The notes beneath the pieces were generated by a model. That model was not told the origin of the DNA. It ran no database searches and was given only the letters and a program-made list of their open reading frames with translations. Shown in pieces: positions 1 to 8,875 of a DNA stretch of 64,000 nt. This stretch comes from Desulfobulbus oralis (GTDB lineage: Bacteria; Desulfobacterota; Desulfobulbia; Desulfobulbales; Desulfobulbaceae). Every line of letters starts with the position of its first letter. Positions within the stretch are counted from its first letter, which is position 1. The position numbers and the translations under genes were made by a program. Location of the stretch: assembly GCF_002952055.1 (NCBI RefSeq), contig NZ_CP021255.1:1518501-1582500 (forward strand). Direction: 5' to 3'.

Positions 1-899
1 ACGAGCATCACAGATGCGGTCACCCGCAAGGTCAGAGGGGTCAGTCGTTCGATACCGCCGCCCTGCTGCAGGAGGCGCTTCATTAAAGGGGTGGTTACTG
101 CTTCAGGGATAATCAGCAACAGCTCGGCGGCAGCACTGGCCATGGCGTAATGTCCAAGCGCGCCAGCAGGCAACAGAAAACCAATCAGCAGGTAGTCGGC
201 ACGCAGCAGAATCTGCTGGAACAGCACGTCCCAGTGGCTTTTCGCACCATACAACAACAGATTCCGCTGCGCCTGCGGCTGCCACTTTAGCTGAAAAGCG
301 TGATAACGCTTCAGTCTGTACCACCCCACGACAACGACGGCAACCAGTCCACCAATCCAGCTCACTACAGCAGCATTGAACAACTGCCGTGGCCACAGCC
401 AGGCCAGCAGCAGAAACAGCAGCAACGGTATGCTCGATTCCAGAAGACGTAAAACATTGAAGCAATTCACCCGGCCATCGGCATTATGCAAGATTAGCAA
501 GCCGCTTTTCAGTACAGTCAGCGGCACCAGCGGAATCAACAGCCACAACCAGACACCCAGTTGCCGCACCCTGTCGAGCTCCCGCCCCTGCCAGTTCAGC
601 AACAGAACGGTACCCAGGGTCAGCAGGGTTGACAGCAGGCAGCCATAGATCAGCACCTGAACCAGCAGCACACCCATGTCTTTTTGCCGGGCAGCCTGAT
701 AGCCAACCGCCGTATTCAATCCGCCGCTGGTCACCGCGGCAATCAGCTCCGGCAATGCACTCAAAAGGGCGAATAATCCCCTGTCTGCCGGTCCCAGCAG
801 GCGGGCCAGCAAGATGTTCCTGATCAGACGCAGGGCAATCATGCTCAGCCTGGTCCCCATGGTGACCAGCAGATGCCACCTGTAGCCATACTGCTTCAT
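1..899 (-). CDS. Wzx-like polysaccharide flippase, partial (3' end outside window)
   Basis: Reading the minus strand from ATG at 899 gives 299 open codons that run off the window edge. The N-terminal region contains RNILLARLLGPADRGLFALL, the pattern seen in the first helices of PST/MATE-type polysaccharide flippases, followed by several long hydrophobic segments separated by short basic loops. Proteins of this family move undecaprenyl-linked repeat units across the inner membrane for Wzy-type polymerisation. The start overlaps the stop of the preceding deacetylase gene by four bases (ATGA), so it is the most distal visible gene of the exopolysaccharide operon. The C-terminal third cannot be judged. 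Family assignment rests on the hydrophobic pattern and context. Confidence 0.8.
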   Translation of the reverse strand, partial: MKQYGYRWHLLVTMGTRLSMIALRLIRNILLARLLGPADRGLFALLSALPELIAAVTSGGLNTAVGYQAARQKDMGVLLVQVLIYGCLLSTLLTLGTVLLLNWQGRELDRVRQLGVWLWLLIPLVPLTVLKSGLLILHNADGRVNCFNVLRLLESSIPLLLFLLLAWLWPRQLFNAAVVSWIGGLVAVVVVGWYRLKRYHAFQLKWQPQAQRNLLLYGAKSHWDVLFQQILLRADYLLIGFLLPAGALGHYAMASAAAELLLIIPEAVTTPLMKRLLQQGGGIERLTPLTLRVTASVML

Positions 900-1918
900 A
901 CCCGATCCACCTGCCGGAGACTATTGCGGTAGGCCTGCAAAATCCGCCAAGCCAGCAGTCCCGGCTGTTCGGCCGTTTTCTGGCTGACATCAATTCTGGG
1001 CAGGGCAAAACGATTGCATCCCTTACTCACCACACCCGGTTCTACCCCCAGCGCATGGGTATAACCGAAATCGCCGAGCAGTTCGTGCAGATCGGCATGA
1101 TGGTCACCATTTGGGTAGCAGTACTGCTTCAATGGCCGGACGCAGTGTTGATTGATCAGGCGTTGTGAGGCAAAAATGTCTGCAGCACAGTCTCTGTGCT
1201 GCAGAAGTGTCAGGATATGGTGCTCATGTCCATGTGCGCCAAAGCGGATTAGTCCCGAACGCTCCATCTGCGCTACTTCCTGCCAGTTCATGGCGTGCGT
1301 GCTACCATCATAAAACAGTTCGTCCGCTAGCCCGTGCAGACGCAGTGGATCAAGCCACTTGAGTTGCCGCACAAAGTCGGCGATCAGCAGGCTTCTGGCC
1401 CGGCTTTGCGCCGGGCTGAACAGCTCCGGCATCAGCTGGATACGACTGCCCGTCAACGCCTGCCGCAAAGCATCCTGATCAACGGTCTCCGGATCATGCC
1501 ACAGGCGTCTGGCAACGGACTCCCACCAGAACCCCCTTTTTTGGCCGATATAGGCAGTGGACAGAAAAATGCTGGCTGGCACCCCCTGCTCCTGCAGAAC
1601 AGGGAAGGCATAGCGATAGTTGTCCTGCCAGCCGTCATCGAAAGTCAGGGCAAGCACGGGCCTCTCCCCGGCAGGTGCGCAGCTCAGGGCAACCTCCAGT
1701 TCCACCAGCTCAAAATGGCGCTGCAAAAAAGCCAACAGCGTGGAAAAACTCTGTCTGTCCACGCAAAGAGGGTTGTTGTGCGGCAGCCGGGCCTCCTCCC
1801 TGCTGCCGACTACACGATGCAGCATCAGCACCAGTCCGCACCGGTGCAGGGCCCTGCCTGCCGGCCCGTTAAGGAAAGCCATTCCGGTCAGCCACTTTAT
1901 GGCATCCTTGATCGTCAA
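896..1918 (-). CDS. Polysaccharide deacetylase (NodB homology domain)
   Basis: 340 residues. The NodB-type motif 1 is TFDDGWQDN (residues near 92), giving the catalytic base and a metal-binding Asp. The metal-binding His pair sits in FGAHGHEHH (near 227), and a YPNGDHH segment lies further on. These match carbohydrate esterase family 4, which removes N- or O-acetyl groups from glycans. No signal peptide is obvious; the N-terminus has only a modest hydrophobic stretch (GLVLMLHRV), so a cytoplasmic or membrane-associated role is possible. Within the operon it sits between a disrupted GT2 gene and the flippase, which suggests that it trims acetyl groups from the exopolysaccharide repeat or a precursor. 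The substrate is inferred, not seen. Confidence 0.88.
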   Translation of the reverse strand: MTIKDAIKWLTGMAFLNGPAGRALHRCGLVLMLHRVVGSREEARLPHNNPLCVDRQSFSTLLAFLQRHFELVELEVALSCAPAGERPVLALTFDDGWQDNYRYAFPVLQEQGVPASIFLSTAYIGQKRGFWWESVARRLWHDPETVDQDALRQALTGSRIQLMPELFSPAQSRARSLLIADFVRQLKWLDPLRLHGLADELFYDGSTHAMNWQEVAQMERSGLIRFGAHGHEHHILTLLQHRDCAADIFASQRLINQHCVRPLKQYCYPNGDHHADLHELLGDFGYTHALGVEPGVVSKGCNRFALPRIDVSQKTAEQPGLLAWRILQAYRNSLRQVDRV

Positions 1919-2749
1919 CGGCCTACCTGTTCTGCTGAGGATTCCACTGTCCGTACTTTTTACCCAGCATAAATTCGAGACAGCCCACCAGCATACCAGC
2001 CAGGGTGATCAGGACAAAACCTGCCAGCCGGACAAGTTTCAGCTTCCGTCGGTGCCCTACCAGACCAAGTAACGCCACACCGTAGCCCGCCAGTTGCAGA
2101 TATAAAAACAACTCATAACCGATACCTCGCTGCACAAGAAAAAAATTACTCAGCAGCAATGGCAGCAGAAACAGCGGAGACAGGCGGCGGATCAGCTTGT
2201 GACTGAACAGCGCCAGTGCATACACCCCGTACCGTATAGGATTGAACAGAGCCCTGCGCGCGGCTAGGCTGTTCAGGCCACCAACGGTAACCCGGATACG
2301 GCGACGATACTGTTTGCCGATTTCATCAACACCTGTGTCCAACACCCTGGCCTGTTCGACATAGATGATTTTTTTATCTTGCACCAGGGCACAGGTGCTG
2401 ATGAAAAAGTCATCATTCACATGCGCCGGGATGGGTTGATAAAGTTCGCGGCGCAAGGCCAGCAGGGCGCCGTCTGCAGATACCATGCAGCCGCATTTGT
2501 TTTCTGTCGCTCGCAGCCATGACTCATAAACACGGTACAACCGATCCCCCAAGCCCAATGCTCTGCCGGCTTTGACGACCTGCATATTGCCAGCGGTACA
2601 GCCCACAGCGGGATCGGAAAAAGGGCGTAACAGATGTTCTAGGCAGCCGTCCAGCCATTGGTTATCAGCATCGGTAAAAACCAGGATGTCGTTTTGCGCA
2701 TGGCGAACGGCCTCGTTCAGCACAGCTATTTTTCCGGCGCGGGGCAGGT

Positions 2750-2771
2750 CTAGATAGTGTCGTCAAACTAT
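2750..2771. repeat. Left target duplication (CTAG) and left IS terminal repeat
   Basis: CTAG at 2750-2753 followed by the left inverted repeat from 2754. The repeat pairs with the right end at 3571-3588 with three mismatches over 18 bases. Confidence 0.9.
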
Positions 2772-2818
2772 GAATAATGTGGTAACACCTCTTCATGTCA
2801 TTCATAACGGGAGGGGCT

Positions 2819-3579
2819 ATGTACGCACATCGACGACATGATATTTCTGACAGGGTTTGGGAAAACATACAGGCGCATCTCCCCGGCAAAAAGGGGAGCG
2901 TTGGTCGCCCGGCCGGAGACAACAGGCTGTTTATCAACGCGGTGTTCTGGATATTGCGGACAGGAGCGCCATGGCGCGATCTGCCTCCTGACCTTGGGGA
3001 CTGGAAAAATACCCATCGCCGGTTTTGCCGTTGGCGTGACCGGGGTGTTTGGGAAAAACTCCTTGAAGTGCTCATGGTTGAGCCTGACTATGAGTGGCTG
3101 ATGATTGATGCGAGCCATTGCAAAGTGCATCCCCATGCTGCCGGAGCGGTTGGCGGCAACCAGGCGATGAGCCGCACAAAAGGGGGCTCAACACCAAAAT
3201 ACATCTGGCCGTGGATGCGCATGGTATGCCGCTCAGAGTTGTTGTTACAGAAGGTACCAGAGCTGATTGCAAGGAAGCGTGCGCATTGATTGACGGTTTG
3301 AGTGCGGAGGCGCTTTTGGCTGACCGTGGATATGACAGCAATGAGCTTATAGACAAGGTTGTTGAGTCCGGCTGCCAGCCCGTCATCCCACCCAGAAAAA
3401 ATCGCAAGGAACAGCGCGATTACGACAAAGAACTGTACCGTGTACGGCACCTGGTCGAGAACGCCTTTCTTCACCTCAAGAGATGGCGTGGCATCGCCAC
3501 GCGTTATGCAAAACGAAGCCTCTCCTTCCTTGCCGCCGTGCAAATCAGATGTATCTCATTGTGGGCAGAAATAATTTGA
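2819..3579 (+). CDS. IS5-family transposase made by -1 frameshift (orfA/orfB)
   Basis: The first frame starts at ATG 2819 (MYAHRRHDISD) behind GGGAGGGG and runs alone to 3289. It holds the DUF4096-type N-terminal domain (WRDLPPDLGDW). The second frame carries the DDE core: LNTKIHLAVDAHG, LLADRGYDS (second Asp) and VENAFLHLKRW (the Glu region); the first Asp is in MIDASHC of the first frame. Moving one base back at AAAAGGGGG (3178-3186) joins them as ...RTK-RGLNTKIH..., the arrangement seen in IS427-group transposases. The full product would be about 253 residues. Nothing in either frame looks damaged, so the element may still be active. Confidence 0.9.
3178..3186 (+). promoter_or_regulatory. 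Probable programmed -1 frameshift slippery site
   Basis: AAAAGGGGG lies exactly where orfA must shift back by one base to enter the orfB frame. A homopolymer A/G run is the usual slippery signal in IS427-type elements. I did not fold the downstream sequence for a stimulating hairpin. Confidence 0.7.
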
Positions 3580-3592
3580 CGGCACCATCTAG
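3571..3592. repeat. Right IS terminal repeat and right target duplication (CTAG)
   Basis: The inverted copy of the left terminal repeat ends at 3588 and is followed by CTAG at 3589-3592, the second copy of the target site. Confidence 0.9.
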
Positions 3593-3907
3593 TACCTGAA
3601 TGCGTTCATCGAGACAGGCGCGTGCCCGCTGCACGGTCTGGTCGGTCGAACCATCACTGGCAAATATAATCTGCAGCCTGTCCGGTTGATTGCTCTGCCG
3701 TAAAATGGAATCGATTTTAGCCGCGACATGATCCTCTTCGTTGTGCAAAGCCACGATCACGCTGACAGCCAGACGCTCGGGCCGGGCGTAGACAGGTTGA
3801 CGGTAAGACAGCGAAATCAGCCTCAGCAGCAGCGGATAGCCCAGCACGGCATACAACGGCAGCAAAATACTCAGCCAAAAAATGTAAAACACGTTATTCC
3901 TCTGCTT

Positions 3908-4840
3908 CTACCTGAACAGCGAGCGTATCAGCGCCAGACAACCTATATGCAGACGCAGCCAATGCAATACCAGCAGTTTCATAGTGTAAACCGGCTCCAT
4001 GCGTCTGGCTGACTGACGCAAGGCCACGACCGCGGCAGGCAGCAGACTACAGGCAAACATCAGTAAAGCCTCCGGTAAACGGGCAGAAAGCAGCAGCAAC
4101 AAAGCCCGCAGGCTTGTTAGAACGGTCAGCAGACACAGCAGCGGGAAACATAAAAGTCTTAAGCCAGGCGCCTGCCTGAGCAGTTGTATATAGCTGCCCT
4201 GACGCCACAACTCCTTGTTCATCCACTCCCGCCATGAGGTTTCATAGCCCCAGTGCAGCGCCGGCGGCTGTGCCAGACTGAGCTGCCGCATTCCTGCCGC
4301 ATGCAGACGCAAACCAAAATCCTTGTCTTCCCCACTGGACAGTTCAGGATGAAATCCCCCTGAACGCGCAAAAGTTGTTCGCCGCATAAACAGATTTGCA
4401 GTTGCCAGCCAGTCGCGTTCACGCGGCCGGCCCGTCTGTGACATGCTTCTTTTCTGCCAGGTCTGTGCATACCAAGGGGCCTGCTTTGGCGTATCGCAGT
4501 CAAGGGCAACCACATCAAAGCCGTTCTGCAGACTGTCCAGACAGCGGGATATCCAGTTTTCGGGGACTTCGATGTCTGCATCCAGAAAGGCTAGGTAATC
4601 TGCCCGCACCTGGGACGCGCCCAGATTTCGCAGTGCGCCGACAGCCAGTCCGGGGGCTGAAATCACTCTAGCACCCAGTGCCTGAGCCAGTGCATAACCG
4701 GCATCAGTTGAACCGTTGTCGATTACGATCAGTTCGCAACTCATACCAGCGGCAGCTGCCGAGTGCAGCGCACTGCACAGGGTTCGCTGGATATGCGGCG
4801 CTTCATTGCGCATGGGCACCACAATGCCGAGACTGTTCAT
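3908..4840 (-). CDS. Family 2 glycosyltransferase with C-terminal membrane segments
   Basis: Taken from ATG 4840 (MNSLGIVVPMRNEAP), which overlaps the stop of the upstream gene as ATGA; an in-frame upstream Met at 4915 would add 25 unlikely residues. About 310 residues. GT-A features: IVVPMRNEA, CELIVIDNGSTDAG, the DxD-type FLDADIE, and SGEDKDFGLRLH in the acceptor region. The last 90 residues hold two hydrophobic stretches that probably anchor it to the inner membrane. It should add one sugar to the lipid-linked exopolysaccharide unit. The donor cannot be read from sequence. Confidence 0.87.
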   Translation of the reverse strand: MNSLGIVVPMRNEAPHIQRTLCSALHSAAAAGMSCELIVIDNGSTDAGYALAQALGARVISAPGLAVGALRNLGASQVRADYLAFLDADIEVPENWISRCLDSLQNGFDVVALDCDTPKQAPWYAQTWQKRSMSQTGRPRERDWLATANLFMRRTTFARSGGFHPELSSGEDKDFGLRLHAAGMRQLSLAQPPALHWGYETSWREWMNKELWRQGSYIQLLRQAPGLRLLCFPLLCLLTVLTSLRALLLLLSARLPEALLMFACSLLPAAVVALRQSARRMEPVYTMKLLVLHWLRLHIGCLALIRSLFR

Positions 4841-6210
4841 CTCCCGTGTTTGCCGTGTGTTTGCACTGCTTCGGCCTGCTGCCGCACGACGCTGGACAGA
4901 GCGAGAAACATCCACAGATATTTATGGTTGGGGGTGCTTAAAAACAGCATGAACAGGGCAATACTCAACAGGCCCAGCCCTAGATGAACGGCCAGCTCGG
5001 CAGCGGGCCGGTTTTGCTGCTGCAAAAATCCCTGCCGGGCCCGCCGGAAGTTGCCCAATCCGGCAATTATCAGCAGCATGAAGACCATTCCCGCGGGGAT
5101 ACCCATTTCAGCAAAGATTTCCAGATAGGTGTTATGCGCCCGCCGGTAGAGTTCAGGATTGACTAATTCGGCGGAAAAGGCCTTGGCATAACCTGACTGG
5201 GCATAGTGCAGCGGGAAGGTGCCCGGCCCCGCCCCTAGAAGCGGATTTTCACCGATCATTTCTCGTCCCACCAACAGGTAGGAAGCCCGCCGGCCGATCG
5301 AGGCATCCTGATATGCATTTACACCAGATTTCAGCACACTGAGGGACTTGACTCTATCGATATAATCCTCCGGTACGCTGTACCTGAGCACGGGCACTAC
5401 CAAGACCAGTCCCAGCATCAGAAAACCAAAATGCTTGGGACTGATTCGCCTGCATCTCCACCAGTGATGCCGGATACCAATGGCTAGGCAGATCACCATA
5501 ACCAGCAGACCGGAACGAGAGTCGGTTTTTGTCATGCCTGCCAGCAGCAGGAATGTGATGGCCAACCAGAACAGCCGTGCCAGAACAGAGCTGCCCTTCA
5601 CTGCCATCAACACGGCGGCAGGAACGGCAATGGCTATCAATAGGGCAAAGTAGTTTGCATCCTGCAAGAGGCCGATGGCCCGGCCGCCTGCCTGATACTT
5701 GATGGAAAGCAGCGCAATCAGGCAGGTTGCCGCCACGCTCAGGGCAATTCCGGCGTACAGGCGGGACAGATTCAGCGCACGCCCGGCCAGCAGAGTTATA
5801 ACAAAAAAGGTCATACCGATGGCAAGTTCCCTGAGATTGGCGAGCGAAACCGACAGGTTTTCCGTATACAGCAGGCTTAGAACAATCAAGAGTACAAACG
5901 GGATAACAAATCTCCACAACGAGCTGCGTAGATGCTGTGGCGGCGTTTGTTGCAGCAGAAATCGGACGGCCAAAACAGCGATCAGTGCCAGTCCCAGCAG
6001 TTTGGCGGCCGAAAAACCCGAGCCCTTGAACAACCCTTCAAAGGGTACTAACAGCGTCAGACCGAACAATCCCCAAGCCGGGTGGCGGTACAAGGCAGCA
6101 GCCACAAAGATACCCAACACGACGAAAGGCGCCAGAAACGGCCAAGGGCTGGCCAAGGCAGCAAAGGCCGCCATGCCCAGTATCACACCCACTCCCAGAG
6201 TCATCCGCAT
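4837..6210 (-). CDS. O-antigen polymerase/ligase family membrane protein (Wzy_C type)
   Basis: 457 residues, almost entirely hydrophobic with about ten to twelve membrane segments, and one larger loop containing GAGPGTFPLHYAQSGYAK and RRAHNTYLEIFAEMG. This loop pattern (G-x-G-x-GTF then HN-x-YLE) is typical of the Wzy_C domain shared by O-antigen ligases and polymerases. In an exopolysaccharide operon that also has a flippase and a chain-length protein, the polymerase role is more likely than a lipid A ligase role. The start overlaps the stop of the GT4 gene by about ten bases, so translation is probably coupled. Confidence 0.85.
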   Translation of the reverse strand: MRMTLGVGVILGMAAFAALASPWPFLAPFVVLGIFVAAALYRHPAWGLFGLTLLVPFEGLFKGSGFSAAKLLGLALIAVLAVRFLLQQTPPQHLRSSLWRFVIPFVLLIVLSLLYTENLSVSLANLRELAIGMTFFVITLLAGRALNLSRLYAGIALSVAATCLIALLSIKYQAGGRAIGLLQDANYFALLIAIAVPAAVLMAVKGSSVLARLFWLAITFLLLAGMTKTDSRSGLLVMVICLAIGIRHHWWRCRRISPKHFGFLMLGLVLVVPVLRYSVPEDYIDRVKSLSVLKSGVNAYQDASIGRRASYLLVGREMIGENPLLGAGPGTFPLHYAQSGYAKAFSAELVNPELYRRAHNTYLEIFAEMGIPAGMVFMLLIIAGLGNFRRARQGFLQQQNRPAAELAVHLGLGLLSIALFMLFLSTPNHKYLWMFLALSSVVRQQAEAVQTHGKHGR

Positions 6211-7274
6211 GAGGCCTGTGCTCCCAAAAGTCTCGTATAGAGCGCTTGCCAGAGACGTATATTATTGTGCAGACTGAATCTTTCCTTCTGGCGTAAGTAT
6301 GCCTGCCGGCATAGACTGTCAGCCAGCCGTGGTTCATCCAGCAGACATCCGATATTCTGCTCTAGGGCGGAACAATCCTCCGCAGCGGCCAGCAGGCCTT
6401 CCTGGTCGTGCCTCACGACATCGGGAATTCCACCCACGGCAAAGGCAGCAACCGGCACACCGGCATGCATACCTTCCAGTAAAATCATGGGAGTGCCCTC
6501 AGTGCGTGAGCTGATCACCAGTACGGACAATCGGCTCAGCCATTCATCAATGTCGTTCTGATAACCCGCCAGAGTGACACGTCCGGCCAAACCCTGCCTG
6601 TTGATTTCCACCTGCAAGCCCCCACGCATGGGGCCGTCACCCAGCATGACGGCCTGTACCTCCGGCCGCTGCTGCAGTAAGGGAATGACGGCACGCAAAA
6701 ACAGGTCCGGTCCTTTTTCCCGGCTCAGACGCCCGATAAAGCCAATTAGCGGCTGAAACACTTGCCGTGGTCGTACCTGCCTGACAGGCAAACCATTGGC
6801 TATCAGGCTGAGTTTACGTTCCGGCACATGCAGCGTTTCGTGCTGGCGCACAATACTGCCGGCAACACAAACGACATGGCTGACTACAGGTGTCTTGCAC
6901 AGCAGTATGCTGCTGTACATATACAGCCGCTGTTTCAGGTTGCGCGGCGTAAATCCGTGCTGCGTAAAGACCAACGGACGCTTGCAGCGTCGCGCTGCCT
7001 GCCAGGCATACAGCTGTGCCTTGAAGTTGTGAGCGTTCACGACCTGCGAAGAATGTCGTTCCACAATCCGCACCAGTTCTGCCAGAGTACCAATCGTTTC
7101 GCAGGCAATACCCATGGCAGAAAAACGCTCCTGCAATTCCTGCGACGGAGCAATAAAAGCCACCCGGCTGTCCAGAGTTGTATCCAGGGCTAGGCAATGG
7201 TCGGCCAGCATGCGCTCCGCACCATAAAATCCACCGCTGTGGATAACATGCAATACCCGGTCCATGGTGCTCAC
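6201..7274 (-). CDS. Family 4 glycosyltransferase (GT-B fold)
   Basis: 357 residues from ATG 7274, which overlaps the preceding stop as ATGA; a second Met three codons on (MDRVLHVIHSGG) is an alternative. The N-domain starts with the glycine loop VIHSGGFYGAERM. The C-domain has GFIGRLSREKGPDLFL and the E-x7-E motif region RTEGTPMILLEGMHAG followed by GIPDVV, which binds the nucleotide sugar in GT4 retaining enzymes. Soluble, acting at the cytoplasmic face on the lipid-linked glycan. It lies between the chain-length protein and the polymerase-like gene. Confidence 0.9.
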   Translation of the reverse strand: MSTMDRVLHVIHSGGFYGAERMLADHCLALDTTLDSRVAFIAPSQELQERFSAMGIACETIGTLAELVRIVERHSSQVVNAHNFKAQLYAWQAARRCKRPLVFTQHGFTPRNLKQRLYMYSSILLCKTPVVSHVVCVAGSIVRQHETLHVPERKLSLIANGLPVRQVRPRQVFQPLIGFIGRLSREKGPDLFLRAVIPLLQQRPEVQAVMLGDGPMRGGLQVEINRQGLAGRVTLAGYQNDIDEWLSRLSVLVISSRTEGTPMILLEGMHAGVPVAAFAVGGIPDVVRHDQEGLLAAAEDCSALEQNIGCLLDEPRLADSLCRQAYLRQKERFSLHNNIRLWQALYTRLLGAQASCG

Positions 7275-8854
7275 TTTTTGATCCAGTGCCAGAACCAGGC
7301 CAATGTTCGCGGCTTGTTTGGCTTATGCGTCTCCTCCTGGCCGCAGTCTATCACCAGCAGTATCGGCACTCCCAACTGCTCCATTACCTGTGCCGGTATT
7401 TTGAAGGTATGGTCAAAAAACTCTTTAATATAACCCAGTGCAATCGCCAGCAACAGACCAGTCAGCAGTCCCAGTGGAATCATGACAAGCGGCCTGGGGA
7501 AAGCCTCTTCGGTTGGCTCATAGGGATAACTCAGAATGCGTGCATTGGACAGCACAGCATCCAGCTGGTTTTGCCCCAGGCTTTCCTCATATCTTTGGGT
7601 ATAGGCAGAAAATGCCTTGTGCAAGGCATCAATTTCGGTATCCAGCTGGCGTAACCGGCTCTGGATGGCCTGCAACACCTTGATTTGCGATTTCAGCTCG
7701 TTTATCCGCCGAATTTTCTGCTGGATGGTTGATTCCAGGATATCCTTTTCCTGGCTGCGCTCAGCAATACGGTTTTCCACGAGACGCAAAAACTGATGGT
7801 GGGTATTGGCAAGCCGCTTACGGTGCTCGATCACTGGCTGGCTGGCAGCGGTAAAGGAGATCAGCGCGTTGTCAAGTCCCATGATCTGTTCAACCAGACG
7901 CTCACCAACATCCTTGAGTTCCCGGTCTTCATATGCTATGCCACCGATCAGCTGTTTAAAGGTAAAGGGAAAGGCATACTCTTTCTGGCCGATCTTGCGT
8001 GCCTCCACCAGACTTTTATTCAGATAATCCAACCAAGCACGGCTTTCCAGCAGACGGTCACGGTATTGGTTCAACGACTGTTCTTCGGTGTTGACGGCGT
8101 TCAGGCGAAAGGTGATTTCCTCGGCAGGATGCGAGGCGTTGGCACCTTCCAGAATCTGCTGACGCGTGTGTTCCAGTGCATCAATACGATTCCTGTAGTG
8201 CTGTTTCTTCTGTTCGTAAAATTCTTCTGGCAAATTATTGGATTGTAGATTCTGTCGGCTTTGCAGGTAATTGTGCAGCAAACGCTCGACAAAGACCGTG
8301 CCTTGGGCAGGGTCACTGGTCGACAGCACGACTGAGATAATATTTGATCCAGGTAGGGTTTCTACTTGCAGTTTTTTCTGGATAGCCTGCAGCGCTTCAT
8401 CAATGTGAGTATCGCGCACCGAATCGGTTTCCAATCCCAATAGACCGCGCAGCGGATTGGTGACATGTTCACGCAGCGGTGTGGTTACATAGTTTTTGAA
8501 CGGTTTGAGCACAAATTTTTTTAACAGGGATTCAGGCATGCTGAAGCGCCCTTCTTCGCTCAGTCCCAGTATGGTTTGCCGTACTAGGGTAGTAGAGCGC
8601 AGGATGTTGGCCTCGGTTTCCATATCTGCCAGCGAGGTAGGGACGAACTTGTCCGTTTCTGCAGTCAACGAGCTTGCTGAATCACTTTGTGACAGTTTTT
8701 TCGACTGCACTATCACTTCTGCCGTAATATCAAAACTTTGCTTCAATAATAGGGGCAGCAGCAGAACAACTGCAGAAAAAATCAGAAAAAATCGCTTAAT
8801 CAAGCGCCTGTTGGCAAAGAAGATGCGCATGAACTCATGCAGGTAGTTTTCCAT
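7271..8854 (-). CDS. Wzz/GumC-type polysaccharide chain-length determinant
   Basis: 527 residues. A membrane helix near residues 20-38 (FLIFSAVVLLLPLLL) is followed by a long periplasmic domain with heptad-rich coiled coil (roughly 200-430), and a second membrane helix near 470-490 (MIPLGLLTGLLLAIALGYIK) preceded by a Pro-rich turn (EEAFPRPL). This is the PCP layout. The cytoplasmic tail is short and lacks a fused kinase; the separate CpsD-like gene upstream would be its partner. It controls polymer length and links to the outer-membrane export protein encoded next to it. Confidence 0.9.
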   Translation of the reverse strand: MENYLHEFMRIFFANRRLIKRFFLIFSAVVLLLPLLLKQSFDITAEVIVQSKKLSQSDSASSLTAETDKFVPTSLADMETEANILRSTTLVRQTILGLSEEGRFSMPESLLKKFVLKPFKNYVTTPLREHVTNPLRGLLGLETDSVRDTHIDEALQAIQKKLQVETLPGSNIISVVLSTSDPAQGTVFVERLLHNYLQSRQNLQSNNLPEEFYEQKKQHYRNRIDALEHTRQQILEGANASHPAEEITFRLNAVNTEEQSLNQYRDRLLESRAWLDYLNKSLVEARKIGQKEYAFPFTFKQLIGGIAYEDRELKDVGERLVEQIMGLDNALISFTAASQPVIEHRKRLANTHHQFLRLVENRIAERSQEKDILESTIQQKIRRINELKSQIKVLQAIQSRLRQLDTEIDALHKAFSAYTQRYEESLGQNQLDAVLSNARILSYPYEPTEEAFPRPLVMIPLGLLTGLLLAIALGYIKEFFDHTFKIPAQVMEQLGVPILLVIDCGQEETHKPNKPRTLAWFWHWIKK

Positions 8855-8875
8855 CGTTCATTCTCCGACTCTACA

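Larger units (their letters stand above)
2754..3588 (+). mobile_element. Complete IS5-family (IS427-group-like) insertion sequence, 835 bp
   Basis: The element is bounded by imperfect inverted repeats: left ATAGTGTCGTCAAACTAT, and right, read on the minus strand, ATGGTGCCGTCAAATTAT. It is flanked by direct CTAG copies at 2750-2753 and 3589-3592. It carries a transposase split over two frames with a slippery run, as is usual for the IS427 group. Size, ends and target preference fit that group. It is inserted against the direction of the exopolysaccharide operon, inside a GT2 gene. Both ends and the target duplication look intact, which argues for a recent insertion. Group assignment is from memory of the family, not a database match. 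Confidence 0.93.
1923..3892 (-). pseudogene. GT2 membrane glycosyltransferase split by an IS element
   Basis: One glycosyltransferase gene is cut in two. The N-terminal part (3892 to 3593) starts MFYIFWLSILLPLYAV, a membrane anchor, and contains SVIVALHNEEDHVAAKID and FASDGSTDQT, the nucleotide-binding start of the GT-A fold. The C-terminal part (2749 to 1923) has the FTDADN motif (DxD), NDDFF, the QYRRRIR acceptor-side motif, and three or four C-terminal membrane helices. Removing 2754-3588 and one CTAG copy joins the frames exactly: ...ERIQVLD + LPRAGKIAV... . The enzyme would have added a sugar to the exopolysaccharide repeat. As it stands, the N-terminal piece reads into the IS and stops, so the gene should be inactive. 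Transcription of downstream genes may also be affected. Confidence 0.9.
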
